A DNA stretch of 15,287 nucleotides from an uncultured Actinomycetes bacterium. GTDB taxonomy: Bacteria > Actinomycetota > Thermoleophilia > Solirubrobacterales > Solirubrobacteraceae. The notes beneath the pieces are model-generated. The model did not search any database and had not been told where the DNA came from. It saw only the letters and a list, made by a program, of their open reading frames with translations. A program made the position numbers and the translations under genes. The stretch covers positions 1 through 15,287 of the forward strand of contig CALAQT010000186.1 in assembly GCA_937888775.1 (NCBI GenBank). Direction: 5' to 3'. Shown here in pieces: positions 7,664 through 14,427 of this stretch. Position 1 is the first letter of the stretch. Every line of letters begins with the position of its first letter.

Positions 7664-8572
7664 TCAGAGCGTGCGCGTTGCCACCGCTGTTGGCATCCAG
7701 CGCCAGTCGTTCGGCGCTCCCACCTCTGCCACCACGCGGTTCCTGATCGTGCCGATGCCCTCGACCGTGACCTCGACCACGTCGTCCGGCTCGAGCCACA
7801 CGGGCGGAGTTCGGGCGAACCCGACCCCCCCGGGTGTCCCCGTGGCGATCACGTCGCCGGGATTCAACGTCGTGAACGAGGAGAAGAACTCCACACTGCT
7901 GGCGACGTCAACAATCATCTGCGACGTGCGCGCCGACTGCATCAGCTCGCCGTTGAGGCGCGTGGTGAGGGCGAGGTCGCTGAGGTCGAGCTCGTCAACT
8001 GTGACGATCTCCGGACCCACGGGCATGCTGCCGTCAAAGTTCTTCCCCGGGGTCCACTGGGTGCCCGCGCGCTGCCACTCGCGCGCCGAGGCGTCGTTGA
8101 GCACCACGTAGCCGGCGACCGCCGAGAGGGCGTCCTCGGCCGCGATGTAGCGGCCCCCGCTGCCGATCACCACGCCCAGCTCGCCCTCGTAGTCGAAGTG
8201 GGCGCTGAAGGCCGGCTTGACGAGATCCGCGTATGGCCCGAGCACGCTGCCCGTGCCGCGCACGAAGGCCTCCGGCCAGGTCGGCGCCTCTTTGCGCCCT
8301 CCCTCCAGGGCGTGCTCGCGGTAATTGAGCCCGAGACAGAGGATGCGCCCCGGGGCCGGCACTGCCGGCCCCAGCTCGGTCGGGTCGTACTCACGCCCGT
8401 CGCGATCGGCCAGTGCACGCGCTGCCTCCGAGGCAGCTGGACCGGCTCGCAGAAAGCACTCGAGCGTGGACAGCGACTCATCGCCGGTCTCGGTCGCCAG
8501 GTCCACGTATCCAGAGCGTCCCCGGACGTGCAACCGCTGCCTCCCGGCTATAGAGATCGTGGCTAGCCTCAT
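7664..8572 (-). CDS. Fumarylacetoacetate hydrolase (FAH) family protein
   Basis: This 302-residue enzyme belongs to the FAH superfamily, which cleaves or isomerises 2-oxo acids and acylpyruvates at the end of aromatic and sugar-acid degradation. Visible motifs are GLNYREHA (81-88), DYEGELGVVIG with metal ligands Glu129 and Glu131, LNDASAREWQ with Asp160, KNFDGSMPVGPEIV (177-190) and the family signature LNPGDVIATGTPGGVGF (236-252). The C-terminal VEGIGTIRNRVV is typical of the acylpyruvase/HpaG-like branch. The exact substrate is undetermined; acylpyruvate, 2-hydroxyhepta-2,4-dienedioate and didehydro-deoxy-rhamnonate are all handled by such sequences. It is the first gene of the operon: a TTGACA/TAGGCT promoter and ATTGGT repeats lie upstream and livK starts 40 bases downstream. 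The start ATG at 8572 is preceded by GGAG at short spacing. Confidence 0.92.
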   Translation of the reverse strand: MRLATISIAGRQRLHVRGRSGYVDLATETGDESLSTLECFLRAGPAASEAARALADRDGREYDPTELGPAVPAPGRILCLGLNYREHALEGGRKEAPTWPEAFVRGTGSVLGPYADLVKPAFSAHFDYEGELGVVIGSGGRYIAAEDALSAVAGYVVLNDASAREWQRAGTQWTPGKNFDGSMPVGPEIVTVDELDLSDLALTTRLNGELMQSARTSQMIVDVASSVEFFSSFTTLNPGDVIATGTPGGVGFARTPPVWLEPDDVVEVTVEGIGTIRNRVVAEVGAPNDWRWMPTAVATRTL

Positions 8573-8582
8573 TCTCCACCCA

Positions 8583-8597
8583 ATTGGTCTGATTGGT
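8583..8597. promoter_or_regulatory. ATTGGT half-site pair at the operon promoter
   Basis: ATTGGT occurs at 8583-8588 and again at 8592-8597, the first within CCAATTGG. The same hexamer forms each arm of the perfect palindrome next to the regulator gene. The pair lies about 19-38 bases downstream of the predicted -10 box of the operon promoter, where a bound repressor would block early transcription. Binding by the divergent FadR-type regulator is an inference. Confidence 0.5.
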
Positions 8598-8615
8598 TGC
8601 CTGCTTCCCGACCAG

Positions 8616-8645
8616 AGCCTAGTCCGCTTCCGCGTTCCGTGTCAA
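8616..8645 (-). promoter_or_regulatory. Sigma70-like promoter for the FAH-liv operon
   Basis: On the minus strand, TTGACA (8645-8640) is followed after 18 bases by TAGGCT (8621-8616). This is a full -35 consensus with an acceptable -10 and spacing, directed at the hydrolase gene. The predicted transcript starts near 8609, giving a leader of about 35-40 bases that contains the ATTGGT half-sites. Confidence 0.55.
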
Positions 8646-8709
8646 CCCCACTCACCAGTCCCTTCCCTGTATGAGCATTGTGGCCGTGCCTTTGCGCAAC
8701 CGATTGATA

Positions 8710-8727
8710 CGATTGGTGCACCAATCG
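8710..8727. promoter_or_regulatory. Perfect 18-bp palindrome, likely GntR/FadR operator
   Basis: CGATTGGTGCACCAATCG is a perfect inverted repeat centred about 46 bases upstream of the regulator start codon. It contains TGGT-GC-ACCA, consistent with the FadR-subfamily GntR operator core (TGGT-N-ACCA type, here with two central bases). A further partial arm, CCGATTGATA, precedes it. Location and shape support autoregulation. Confidence 0.7.
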
Positions 8728-8764
8728 TCCGAGATGGGTCATCGCGAGGGTCCCGAAGGAGCGC

Positions 8765-9457
8765 ATGAGCACCTCAGCACCGGCGAGTGTCCAAGGACAG
8801 CAGCTGGCGAGCCTGATCCTCTCCGAGGCGGCGAACGCCCGCCTCGGGACGGGTGGGCGCCTACCGACCGAGCGTCAGCTGGCCGAGCGCTTTGGCGTGA
8901 CGCGATCGGTGGTCCGCCATGCGCTGTCGCTGCTGCAGGCCGACGGGCTCATCTCGCGCGAGGTCGGCCGGGGCACCTTCCTGCGGACGCTCGTCGACCC
9001 GATCGGTGGCGGGGCGTCCGCGTCGGCGCTCAACGATGTCGCCCCGGCCGACGTGATGGCCGTACGCGCCCTGCTGGAGCCGCCGGCGATGTCGCTCGTG
9101 GCGATCCGTGCCACCGCGCGAGACTTCGACGCGATGGAGACCCACCTCGTCGCATACGACGCAGCTGAGACATTCGAGGACGTCGAGGCGTCGGACCTCG
9201 AGCTGCACAGGTGTCTGATCGCCGCAAGCCACAACCCACTGCTCGTCCGTCTCTACGCTGCTGCCGAGGCGGCCCGGGGCGGCCAACTGTGGGGCGACCT
9301 CAAGCGGCGCGCGGACTCGCCCGAGCGCCGCGAGCTCTACTCTCGAGAGCACCGCCGACTCGTCGCCGCGCTGCGGGCGCGAGACGGTGCCGGTGCGGTG
9401 GTCGCAATGCGCGAGCACTTGGACAACGTGCGGGCCAACCTCCTCGAGGGTGTCTGA
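8765..9457 (+). CDS. GntR-family transcriptional regulator, FadR subfamily with FCD domain
   Basis: This 230-residue DNA-binding regulator has an N-terminal winged helix: LPTERQLAERFGVTRSVVRH (33-52), then LLQADGLISREVGRGTFLRT. The C-terminal FCD ligand domain (about 95-225) has the expected metal-ligand positions Asp144 and His148 in DLELHRCLI, His196 in EHRRL and His218 in REHLDN. FCD regulators usually sense small organic acids and often repress the adjacent catabolic operon. Here the gene is divergent from the FAH-liv operon with a 192-base shared regulatory region, so the effector is plausibly the imported compound or a breakdown product. The start ATG at 8765 has AAGGAG 3-4 bases upstream, a slightly tight spacing. 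Confidence 0.93.
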   Translation: MSTSAPASVQGQQLASLILSEAANARLGTGGRLPTERQLAERFGVTRSVVRHALSLLQADGLISREVGRGTFLRTLVDPIGGGASASALNDVAPADVMAVRALLEPPAMSLVAIRATARDFDAMETHLVAYDAAETFEDVEASDLELHRCLIAASHNPLLVRLYAAAEAARGGQLWGDLKRRADSPERRELYSREHRRLVAALRARDGAGAVVAMREHLDNVRANLLEGV

Positions 9458-9481
9458 GTCCCTGGTCGGCCCGATGCGGTC

Positions 9482-9494
9482 GGCTGCCGCAGCC
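9482..9494. terminator. Candidate hairpin between convergent genes
   Basis: GGCTG-CCG-CAGCC forms a 5-bp hairpin in the 56-base gap between the convergent regulator and amidase genes. There is no T-run in either direction. Position supports a terminator, sequence only weakly. Confidence 0.25.
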
Positions 9495-9513
9495 AGACTG
9501 CGGTCAGCAGCGA

Positions 9514-10734
9514 TCAATTCACGACTAGCGGGACCTCTCCATCGCCAAACGCGGAACACAGAGCGGCTAGAAGCGAAGAGTCTTGCCCTTGGATTCCGAG
9601 GAGCCCAATGCCGTAGGTTAGACCGGAGACGCCGCGCCTCACCGGCACGACGACCTGTGCCGAACCAGTCAGGCTACTCGGAGCGTTCAACCGAAATGAT
9701 TCAACCCTGAATTTGAGAAGCTCGTCCGCCGACGCACTGCGACGGGGTGGAAGCCCAGGCATCACAGGTAAGAGAATCGCCGTCCCGCCGCTCGTCACCT
9801 CTTCATAGTCACGCGTGTATTCCCGCCATGCTCGCATGTCCGTCGCCTTCTCCTCCTCCGACGCTCGCGACAGCAGCTCGGCACGCTCCAGCCTTACCTG
9901 CACATCAGGGGCGAGAAACCCTCGGTTCTCGAGGAGCCACGCAGAGTGCGTGGCCCAGATCTCACGCGCCTGAAGCCGCGCGAACATGTCTGCGACGAGG
10001 TCGTCGGTGAATCGGGCAAAGCTCGTCTCCTCTACGGCCACGCCGATCCGCTCTCGCAGCAGCGAAGCCAATCCGACGATAGCCGCCGCTAGGTCAGAAT
10101 CGAGAGATTCCAGGCAATCCGCCGGAAGGAGCACACGCTCCAACGGAGCCGAGATCTGACGCTCCGGCGAGACTATGGACCCAAACGCATCGCGCAGGGG
10201 CACGAGTTCTCTGGCGAGAATGCCCACAACGTCGAACGAGGGTGCGAGTGGCAGCGCGCCGGACGAATCGATCACGCCGTGGGTGGGCCTGACGGAGAAC
10301 AGGCCGCACGACGCAGCAGGAACGCGGATCGAGCCCGCGGTGTCGGTTCCAACACCAAAGTCACACACGCCTCCCGCCACTGCCGACGCTGTACCAGACG
10401 ATGAGCCGCCCGTAAATCGGTCTGGGTACAAGGGGTTCATCGGCGGCTCACTCTCACCGGCGTTTCCAATAAGAGAATACGCTAACTGGTCGAGCTTTGT
10501 TAACCCGAGCATCGTTGCACCAGCGTCCCTCAGCTTCTCAACGACCGTCGCTGTGACGTCACTTGCGCTGTGCGATTCGCGCCAACGTGGATGTCCAAAC
10601 GACGACGTATGGCCAGCAACCACGAAGAGATCCTTGACAACGAACGTCCTGCCGGAGAGCACGCCGGGCGCCGAGCTCTCCAGTCGAACCGAGTCAGGCA
10701 CGAGACAGTTGAGCCTCACCACCGTGTCTTGCAT
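9514..10734 (-). CDS. Amidase signature family enzyme, AMI1-like
   Basis: This 406-residue amidase hydrolyses a carboxamide to acid and ammonia. The Ser-cisSer-Lys triad is visible: Lys34 in FVVKDLF, Ser111 in the Gly/Ser-rich GGSSSGTASAVAGG (cis-Ser) and Ser135 in TDTAGSIRVPAASCG (nucleophile). The order and wording (VKDLF, then GHTSSFGHPRW, KLDQLAYS, NPLYPDRFTGGSSSG, GLFSVRPTHG, APSFDVVG) resemble plant AMI1-type indole-3-acetamide hydrolases more than GatA. The length of about 400 also fits AMI1. The true substrate is unknown. Base composition is lower in GC than its neighbours: 32 of 60 G+C at 10441-10500, against 47 of 60 at 5041-5100 in the liv operon. This suggests a separate origin. 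A 75-codon frame ends 4 bases before its ATG. It converges on the GntR gene and is not part of the liv operon. Confidence 0.9.
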   Translation of the reverse strand: MQDTVVRLNCLVPDSVRLESSAPGVLSGRTFVVKDLFVVAGHTSSFGHPRWRESHSASDVTATVVEKLRDAGATMLGLTKLDQLAYSLIGNAGESEPPMNPLYPDRFTGGSSSGTASAVAGGVCDFGVGTDTAGSIRVPAASCGLFSVRPTHGVIDSSGALPLAPSFDVVGILARELVPLRDAFGSIVSPERQISAPLERVLLPADCLESLDSDLAAAIVGLASLLRERIGVAVEETSFARFTDDLVADMFARLQAREIWATHSAWLLENRGFLAPDVQVRLERAELLSRASEEEKATDMRAWREYTRDYEEVTSGGTAILLPVMPGLPPRRSASADELLKFRVESFRLNAPSSLTGSAQVVVPVRRGVSGLTYGIGLLGIQGQDSSLLAALCSAFGDGEVPLVVN

Positions 10735-10738
10735 CTGG

Positions 10739-10966
10739 CTATCCCGCGGGGTCCGAATGCCCGGTCAGTCGGCATGTTGGCAGTCGGTCAGAGTCCACTG
10801 GGGCGATCCCGACGATGCATGGATGCTGGCCTGGCTGGCGAGGGATCGTGTGGCGTGGTGAGTCCAGTCGGAGGAAGCTGACGGTCTCCCACCCCGCGAT
10901 GGGCGAATCGGCGATCGCCACCGGCAGGTCCTTGGCCGCACGGCCCAACAGGCGAAAGGGACGCAT
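10739..10966 (-). CDS. Possible small hypothetical protein upstream of the amidase
   Basis: This 75-codon frame ends at TAG 10739-10741, 4 bases before the amidase start, which is operon-like spacing. It begins ATG at 10966 and about three quarters of its third codon positions are G or C. The sequence (for example DLPVAIADSPIAGWETVSFL) has a protein-like composition, but I do not recognise a family. There is no clear ribosome binding site before the ATG and the upstream frame closes at 11000. It may be a real small gene, the tail of a degraded gene or a chance frame. Confidence 0.35.
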   Translation of the reverse strand: MRPFRLLGRAAKDLPVAIADSPIAGWETVSFLRLDSPRHTIPRQPGQHPCIVGIAPVDSDRLPTCRLTGHSDPAG

Positions 10967-11065
10967 CGGCGTGAGCGTACCCCGACTCGCAAGGCGGCAT
11001 CATCCTCACATTGCTCATCCCCATGCGTAACCAAGCCGTTTCCGCTCGGTCAGCCCTCTGGGCGC

Positions 11066-11249
11066 GAAAAGGATGTAGCGGCGGCGCCACGTCCTGAACC
11101 CAACGGCCACCACTGGCAACCACGGGGATTGACGCGCGTCGCGCCTGCCGCGCGACCCGCTGGTTTGCGGGACTCTTCGGACTCGGTCCGGCCTTTCCAC
11201 GGCTCCCTGAAAATCGTGGTGTCCCCGGTTCGAGTCCGGGTCTCGCCAT
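11066..11249 (+). repeat. 184-bp tRNA-Phe-tailed repeat, copy 3
   Basis: Third copy, same length and orientation. It is about 68% identical to copy 1 over the first 140 bases (hand count, no gaps) and identical over the 44-base core at 11206-11249. The left hairpin (11070-11079 with 11086-11095) has one wobble and one A-C mismatch. The 10-bp-spaced motifs are GGCCACC (11105), GGCAACC (11115) and GGGATTG (11125). The middle also contains the hairpins GTCGCGC/GCGCGAC and CCCGC/GCGGG, which are not conserved in the other copies. The tail is followed by TCTCCGG, not CCA. Confidence 0.9.
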
Positions 11250-11375
11250 CTCCGGAGCTTCGCATCGCAGAGGCGACTTGGAGGCTTCTGCCCAACACGT
11301 CCATTTACCTGACCCGGGCAGGTGCGGACAAGAGTGCGAGCAGGCGGTCTTCTTGCCCTTCGCCGTATCTGCCAT
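11250..11375 (-). pseudogene. Possible 5' fragment of a small gene cut by repeat copy 3
   Basis: On the minus strand an ATG at 11375 follows a good GAGGAG (11385-11390) at 9-base spacing. It opens a 42-codon frame starting MADTAKGKKTACSHSCPHLP, and this runs straight into the antisense of repeat copy 3 (MARPGLEPG…) without a stop. The Lys-rich start and four Cys residues do not match a family I know. A well-formed start with no end of its own suggests a gene interrupted by the repeat. It is divergent from the cyclase gene. Confidence 0.35.
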
Positions 11376-11480
11376 CGGTGCCCGCTCCTCTCGGGGGGCG
11401 CCCAACGTTGCTCTGCGGAAAGCCCAGCTGACGCTCCGCGCTACTGCGAGCCCTCGTCGAGCCTGACGTATGCTGCGGCC

Positions 11481-12344
11481 GTGGATCGGACACGAGAGAT
11501 CGACATTGTCAGCGACGGCCACAAGCAGGGCGGCCCCCGCGAGCGCGATAAGAAGCGCGGCGTGAAGCGACTCACGAGCGCCGCACAGGAGCTCAACCGG
11601 CACCCGCGGCTGGTGGCATCGGCACGAGGCACGCGAGAGTGGATGATGGGTGACGAGCAGATTGACCACCGGTTGTCCATCCCCGCCTCTCGCCCCGCGG
11701 ACCTCGCGGTTCGTCAGCTTGCCGCGCTCGCGACTGAGTCGCCCGGCGTGGTGGGAGAGTTGGGGCTGGCGGTGTTGCAGGGCTGGCAGCGGGTTGCCGA
11801 GTCGCGAGGCCGCGGGCGCGGAGCGGTCGATGTCGCCGTGCTGTTCACGGACCTGGTCGGCTTTTCCGACTGGGCCTTGCATTCGGGGGACGAGCAGGCG
11901 ATCAGCCTGCTGCGCGAGCTCAGCGGGGCGATCGAGCCGCCGATCCTCGAGCGCCGGGGCGAGATCGTCAAGCGGCTCGGCGACGGCCTGATGGCCGCCT
12001 TCCGGGATGCCCAAACCGCGACCGAGGCTGCATTGGACGCGCACGACCGCGCGGCGCTGATTGAGGTGCACGGCTACCGCCCGCGGCTTCGAACCGGCAT
12101 CCACCTGGGGCGCCCGCGCAAGATCGGCGGCGACTACTTCGGCGTTGACGTCAATACCGCGGCGCGGCTTCTCGAGGCGGCCAACCCCGGCGAGATCCTC
12201 GTCTCCGATCGCACCCTTCAGTCGCTCGACACGGCCACCGTGACCGCGAGGAAACGGCGCTTCAGCGCCAAGGGCGTGCCGCCGGGCGTTACCGCATACG
12301 TCGTGGGGCGTGCGGCGTATGCTGGGGCGGCTTCGGGGTCATAG
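11481..12344 (+). CDS. Class III adenylate/guanylate cyclase domain protein
   Basis: This protein of about 287 residues has one C-terminal class III cyclase domain that makes a cyclic nucleotide from NTP. Numbered from GTG 11481, metal-binding Asp124 lies in VLFTDLVGFSDW, and Lys164 and second metal Asp168 in EIVKRLGDGLMAAF. Asp218 lies in GGDYFGVDVN, and transition-state Asn225 and Arg229 in VNTAARL. The Lys/Asp pair at the base-recognition positions favours ATP, so cAMP is the likely product. No membrane segment is evident. The N-terminal part of about 115 residues begins basic and polar and then becomes helical (RQLAALATESPGVVGELGLA). I recognise no domain in it. The start is uncertain: the GTG lacks a strong ribosome binding site and in-frame ATGs occur about 53 residues later. 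It is a single-gene unit, converging on the MerR gene. Confidence 0.85.
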   Translation: MDRTREIDIVSDGHKQGGPRERDKKRGVKRLTSAAQELNRHPRLVASARGTREWMMGDEQIDHRLSIPASRPADLAVRQLAALATESPGVVGELGLAVLQGWQRVAESRGRGRGAVDVAVLFTDLVGFSDWALHSGDEQAISLLRELSGAIEPPILERRGEIVKRLGDGLMAAFRDAQTATEAALDAHDRAALIEVHGYRPRLRTGIHLGRPRKIGGDYFGVDVNTAARLLEAANPGEILVSDRTLQSLDTATVTARKRRFSAKGVPPGVTAYVVGRAAYAGAASGS

Positions 12345-12372
12345 CCCGGCGAGCGCAGTCGCTGCCCCAGGG

Positions 12373-12390
12373 TCGCGCGCTCCTGCGCGA
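12373..12390. terminator. Candidate bidirectional hairpin between cyclase and MerR genes
   Basis: TCGCGC-GCTCCT-GCGCGA forms a 6-bp stem in the 63-base gap between two convergent genes. No T-tract is present on either side, so the support is mainly positional. Confidence 0.3.
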
Positions 12391-12407
12391 GCCACGAGCG
12401 GCGTGGA

Positions 12408-13157
12408 CTACTTCTTGCGCCGGGGCTGTTTGCTGAGTCGCTCGAGCTCGCGTCCGAATGCGGCCTCGACCTCGCGGGACATCGTTAGCTGGTACGCCGC
12501 GAGCAGCGCCGTTGAGGAGACCGGCCTGAGCCGGTCGATCGACTCGGTCACCTCCGCCCAGCGATCCTCTGGATATCCGGCTTGGGCGAATGGCTTCCAG
12601 ACGTCCTCCAGGAAGAGCCTCACGAACTCCCGGGCGACGGTGCGGCACTGATCGCGAACCTTCGCGATCGCGGTGAGCGCGTGCCTGAGCGAGACTCCTC
12701 GCTTGACGACCTCCTCTGCAGCATCGATGAGCGCAGGCACCGGCGCCTCGTAGCGCCCGTCGCCAAGCGCGATCAGCAGGCCTAGCTGGACAGCCCGGAC
12801 GAGCGTCTTCGCGTCAGCGTGCTCACCAAAGCGCCTCTGGAGCTCGCCGGCGGTGAAGACCGTCGCCTGCTCGCTCTCGTAGGGCGTGTTGATCGCATCG
12901 GTCAGGCTTAGAAGCTGCTCGGGGCGGGCGTTGCCGGCGTCGAGCAGCCGCTCGATCGCGCGTAGGTTGAAGCCGTCGCCCTGCATCCGTGCGATCAACC
13001 GCAGGCGTGCCACGTGCTCGGGTCCGTAGTAGCCGATGCGCTCGCGCACCTCGGGGGCGGGCAGCAGGCCGCGGGCGCGGTGCGCCCTGATGTTCCGCAC
13101 GGTCATCCCGCTGTCGGCCGCCAGCTGTTCGATCGTCAGCGTGTTGTTGCTCGCCAT
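12408..13157 (-). CDS. MerR-family transcriptional regulator
   Basis: This 249-residue regulator has an N-terminal MerR-type winged helix-turn-helix: LTIEQLAADSGMTVRNIRAH (7-26), RARGLLPAPEVRERIGYYGP (27-46), then HVARLRLIARMQGDGFNLRA. It continues with a long helical effector region and a basic C-terminus (LSKQPRRKK). It has no cluster of Cys residues like those of metal-sensing members, so an organic or lipid signal is more likely. The start ATG at 13157 begins MASNN just before the HTH; the longer open frame upstream is antisense noise. It is divergent from the reductase-desaturase pair across about 120 bases, which points to control of fatty-acid desaturation. Confidence 0.9.
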   Translation of the reverse strand: MASNNTLTIEQLAADSGMTVRNIRAHRARGLLPAPEVRERIGYYGPEHVARLRLIARMQGDGFNLRAIERLLDAGNARPEQLLSLTDAINTPYESEQATVFTAGELQRRFGEHADAKTLVRAVQLGLLIALGDGRYEAPVPALIDAAEEVVKRGVSLRHALTAIAKVRDQCRTVAREFVRLFLEDVWKPFAQAGYPEDRWAEVTESIDRLRPVSSTALLAAYQLTMSREVEAAFGRELERLSKQPRRKK

Positions 13158-13196
13158 CGGCCCACCATACCGTCGCACGGCGGCACCTGAAAGAGC

Positions 13197-13216
13197 GTGA
13201 CATGAAACTGTGTAAC
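13197..13216. promoter_or_regulatory. Imperfect inverted repeat in the MerR/desaturase divergent region
   Basis: GTGACA (13197-13202) and TGTAAC (13211-13216) are inverted with one mismatch around an 8-base spacer, in the intergenic region shared by the MerR regulator and the reductase gene. This is a candidate operator only. I could not place a convincing -35/-10 pair around it. Confidence 0.35.
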
Positions 13217-13278
13217 ATCGATCGATGGGAGGGTTATCTGCGTCAAGAGCCGGCGACCAACTTGAGGGAGCACCGCAA

Positions 13279-14403
13279 ATGTCCACCATCGACGCTGCCA
13301 GCACCCAGCACCGGGGCACCGGTCGCATAGTGCGTGGGCTGCTGCGCTCGCGGTTGCTCGCGGCGCTCACCTACCCGCATGGGGTTGACCGTTACACCGA
13401 GCTGGTGCGCCCGCTGCTGCTGACCGATGGGGTGCGGGCCGAGGTGACCCGTGTTCGTCACCAGACACAGGCGAGCGTGACGCTCACGCTCCGTCCCAAC
13501 GCGAATTGGCGCGGCCTGCGCGCCGGCCAGTTCGTGGGGGTTTCCGTGCAGGTCGACGGCGTGCACCTCACCCGTCCCTACTCGCCGGCCGGCTCCGAGC
13601 AGGCATCCGCCCACACTCTCGAGCTGACCGTGTCGACCCACCCGGAGGGCCGTCTGTCGAGGCATCTGCGCGACCATGCGCGGCCGGGGATGGTCGTGGA
13701 TCTCACGCAGGCTCAGGGTGAGTTCACGCTCCCGGACACTCGCCCCGAGCGTGTGCTGCTGATCAGCGGCGGCAGTGGCATCACGCCGGTGATGGCGATG
13801 CTGAGCACGCTCTGCCAGGAGGGCTTCGCAGGCGAGATCGGCTTCCTGAACTATGCGCGCTCGCCCGCGCTTGCACTCTACGACGCTGAGCTGGCAACGC
13901 TCGCCTTGTGCCACGAGCGGCTGCGGGTCGCACGCGTCTTCACCCGCGCACGCCGGTCGGAGCTGCCCGGGCGCTTCGGTCGCGAGCACCTGGCCGCGGT
14001 GATATCCGACCACGCGGCCGCGGCGACGTTCGTCTGCGGCCCGCCCGCGTTGATCGACTCGGTCCGCGCCGTCTGGGCCAAGGACGGCCTGCCCGAACCG
14101 GCAGTCGAGACGTTCACGGCGCCCGCGCTGCGCTTCGATACCGACGGCGCTGAGGGCCGCGTGAGCTTCACGGCCAGCGGGCGTCAGGCGGCCAACAGCG
14201 GCCTGCCGCTGCTCGAGCAGGCCGAGGACGCCGGGCTCGCACCGGAGCATGGCTGCCGTATGGGCATCTGCAACACGTGCAGCACCCGCAAGAGAACCGG
14301 GACCGTTCGCAACGTCATCTCCGGCGGACTCTCGAGCGCCGGGGAGGAGCAGATTCGTATCTGCGTCTCAGTACCGGTCGGCGATGTAGCGCTCGACCTC
14401 TAG
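13279..14403 (+). CDS. Ferredoxin reductase with C-terminal 2Fe-2S domain, desaturase electron donor
   Basis: This 374-residue flavo-iron-sulfur oxidoreductase passes electrons from NAD(P)H through FAD and a plant-type 2Fe-2S cluster to a terminal oxygenase or desaturase. The FAD-binding motif is RPYSPAG (99-105). The nucleotide-binding motifs are ISGGSGITPVMAML (162-175) and CGPP (253-256). The cluster ligands are Cys326, Cys331 and Cys334 in HGCRMGICNTC, with Cys362 in RICVSVP. The architecture and N-terminal RGLLRSRLLAALTYPHGVDRY match the mycobacterial Rv3230c type, which partners DesA3. The start ATG at 13279 has GAGGGAG 8 bases upstream. The desaturase begins 24 bases after the stop with its own AAGGAG, so the two are almost certainly co-transcribed. 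Confidence 0.94.
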   Translation: MSTIDAASTQHRGTGRIVRGLLRSRLLAALTYPHGVDRYTELVRPLLLTDGVRAEVTRVRHQTQASVTLTLRPNANWRGLRAGQFVGVSVQVDGVHLTRPYSPAGSEQASAHTLELTVSTHPEGRLSRHLRDHARPGMVVDLTQAQGEFTLPDTRPERVLLISGGSGITPVMAMLSTLCQEGFAGEIGFLNYARSPALALYDAELATLALCHERLRVARVFTRARRSELPGRFGREHLAAVISDHAAAATFVCGPPALIDSVRAVWAKDGLPEPAVETFTAPALRFDTDGAEGRVSFTASGRQAANSGLPLLEQAEDAGLAPEHGCRMGICNTCSTRKRTGTVRNVISGGLSSAGEEQIRICVSVPVGDVALDL

Positions 14404-14427
14404 AAACCAACCGTCAAGGAGCAAGCC

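Noticed and set aside
336..11249. A CRISPR array or integron attC array
   Set aside because: Three copies kilobases apart with 184-bp units do not fit CRISPR. The left hairpin and tRNA-like core do not show the paired R/L boxes of attC, and no integron integrase is present.
10788..12104. 438-codon minus-strand frame across repeat copy 3 and the cyclase gene
   Set aside because: It is antisense to the cyclase over most of its length and passes through the repeat. Only the short 11250-11375 segment has a plausible start of its own.
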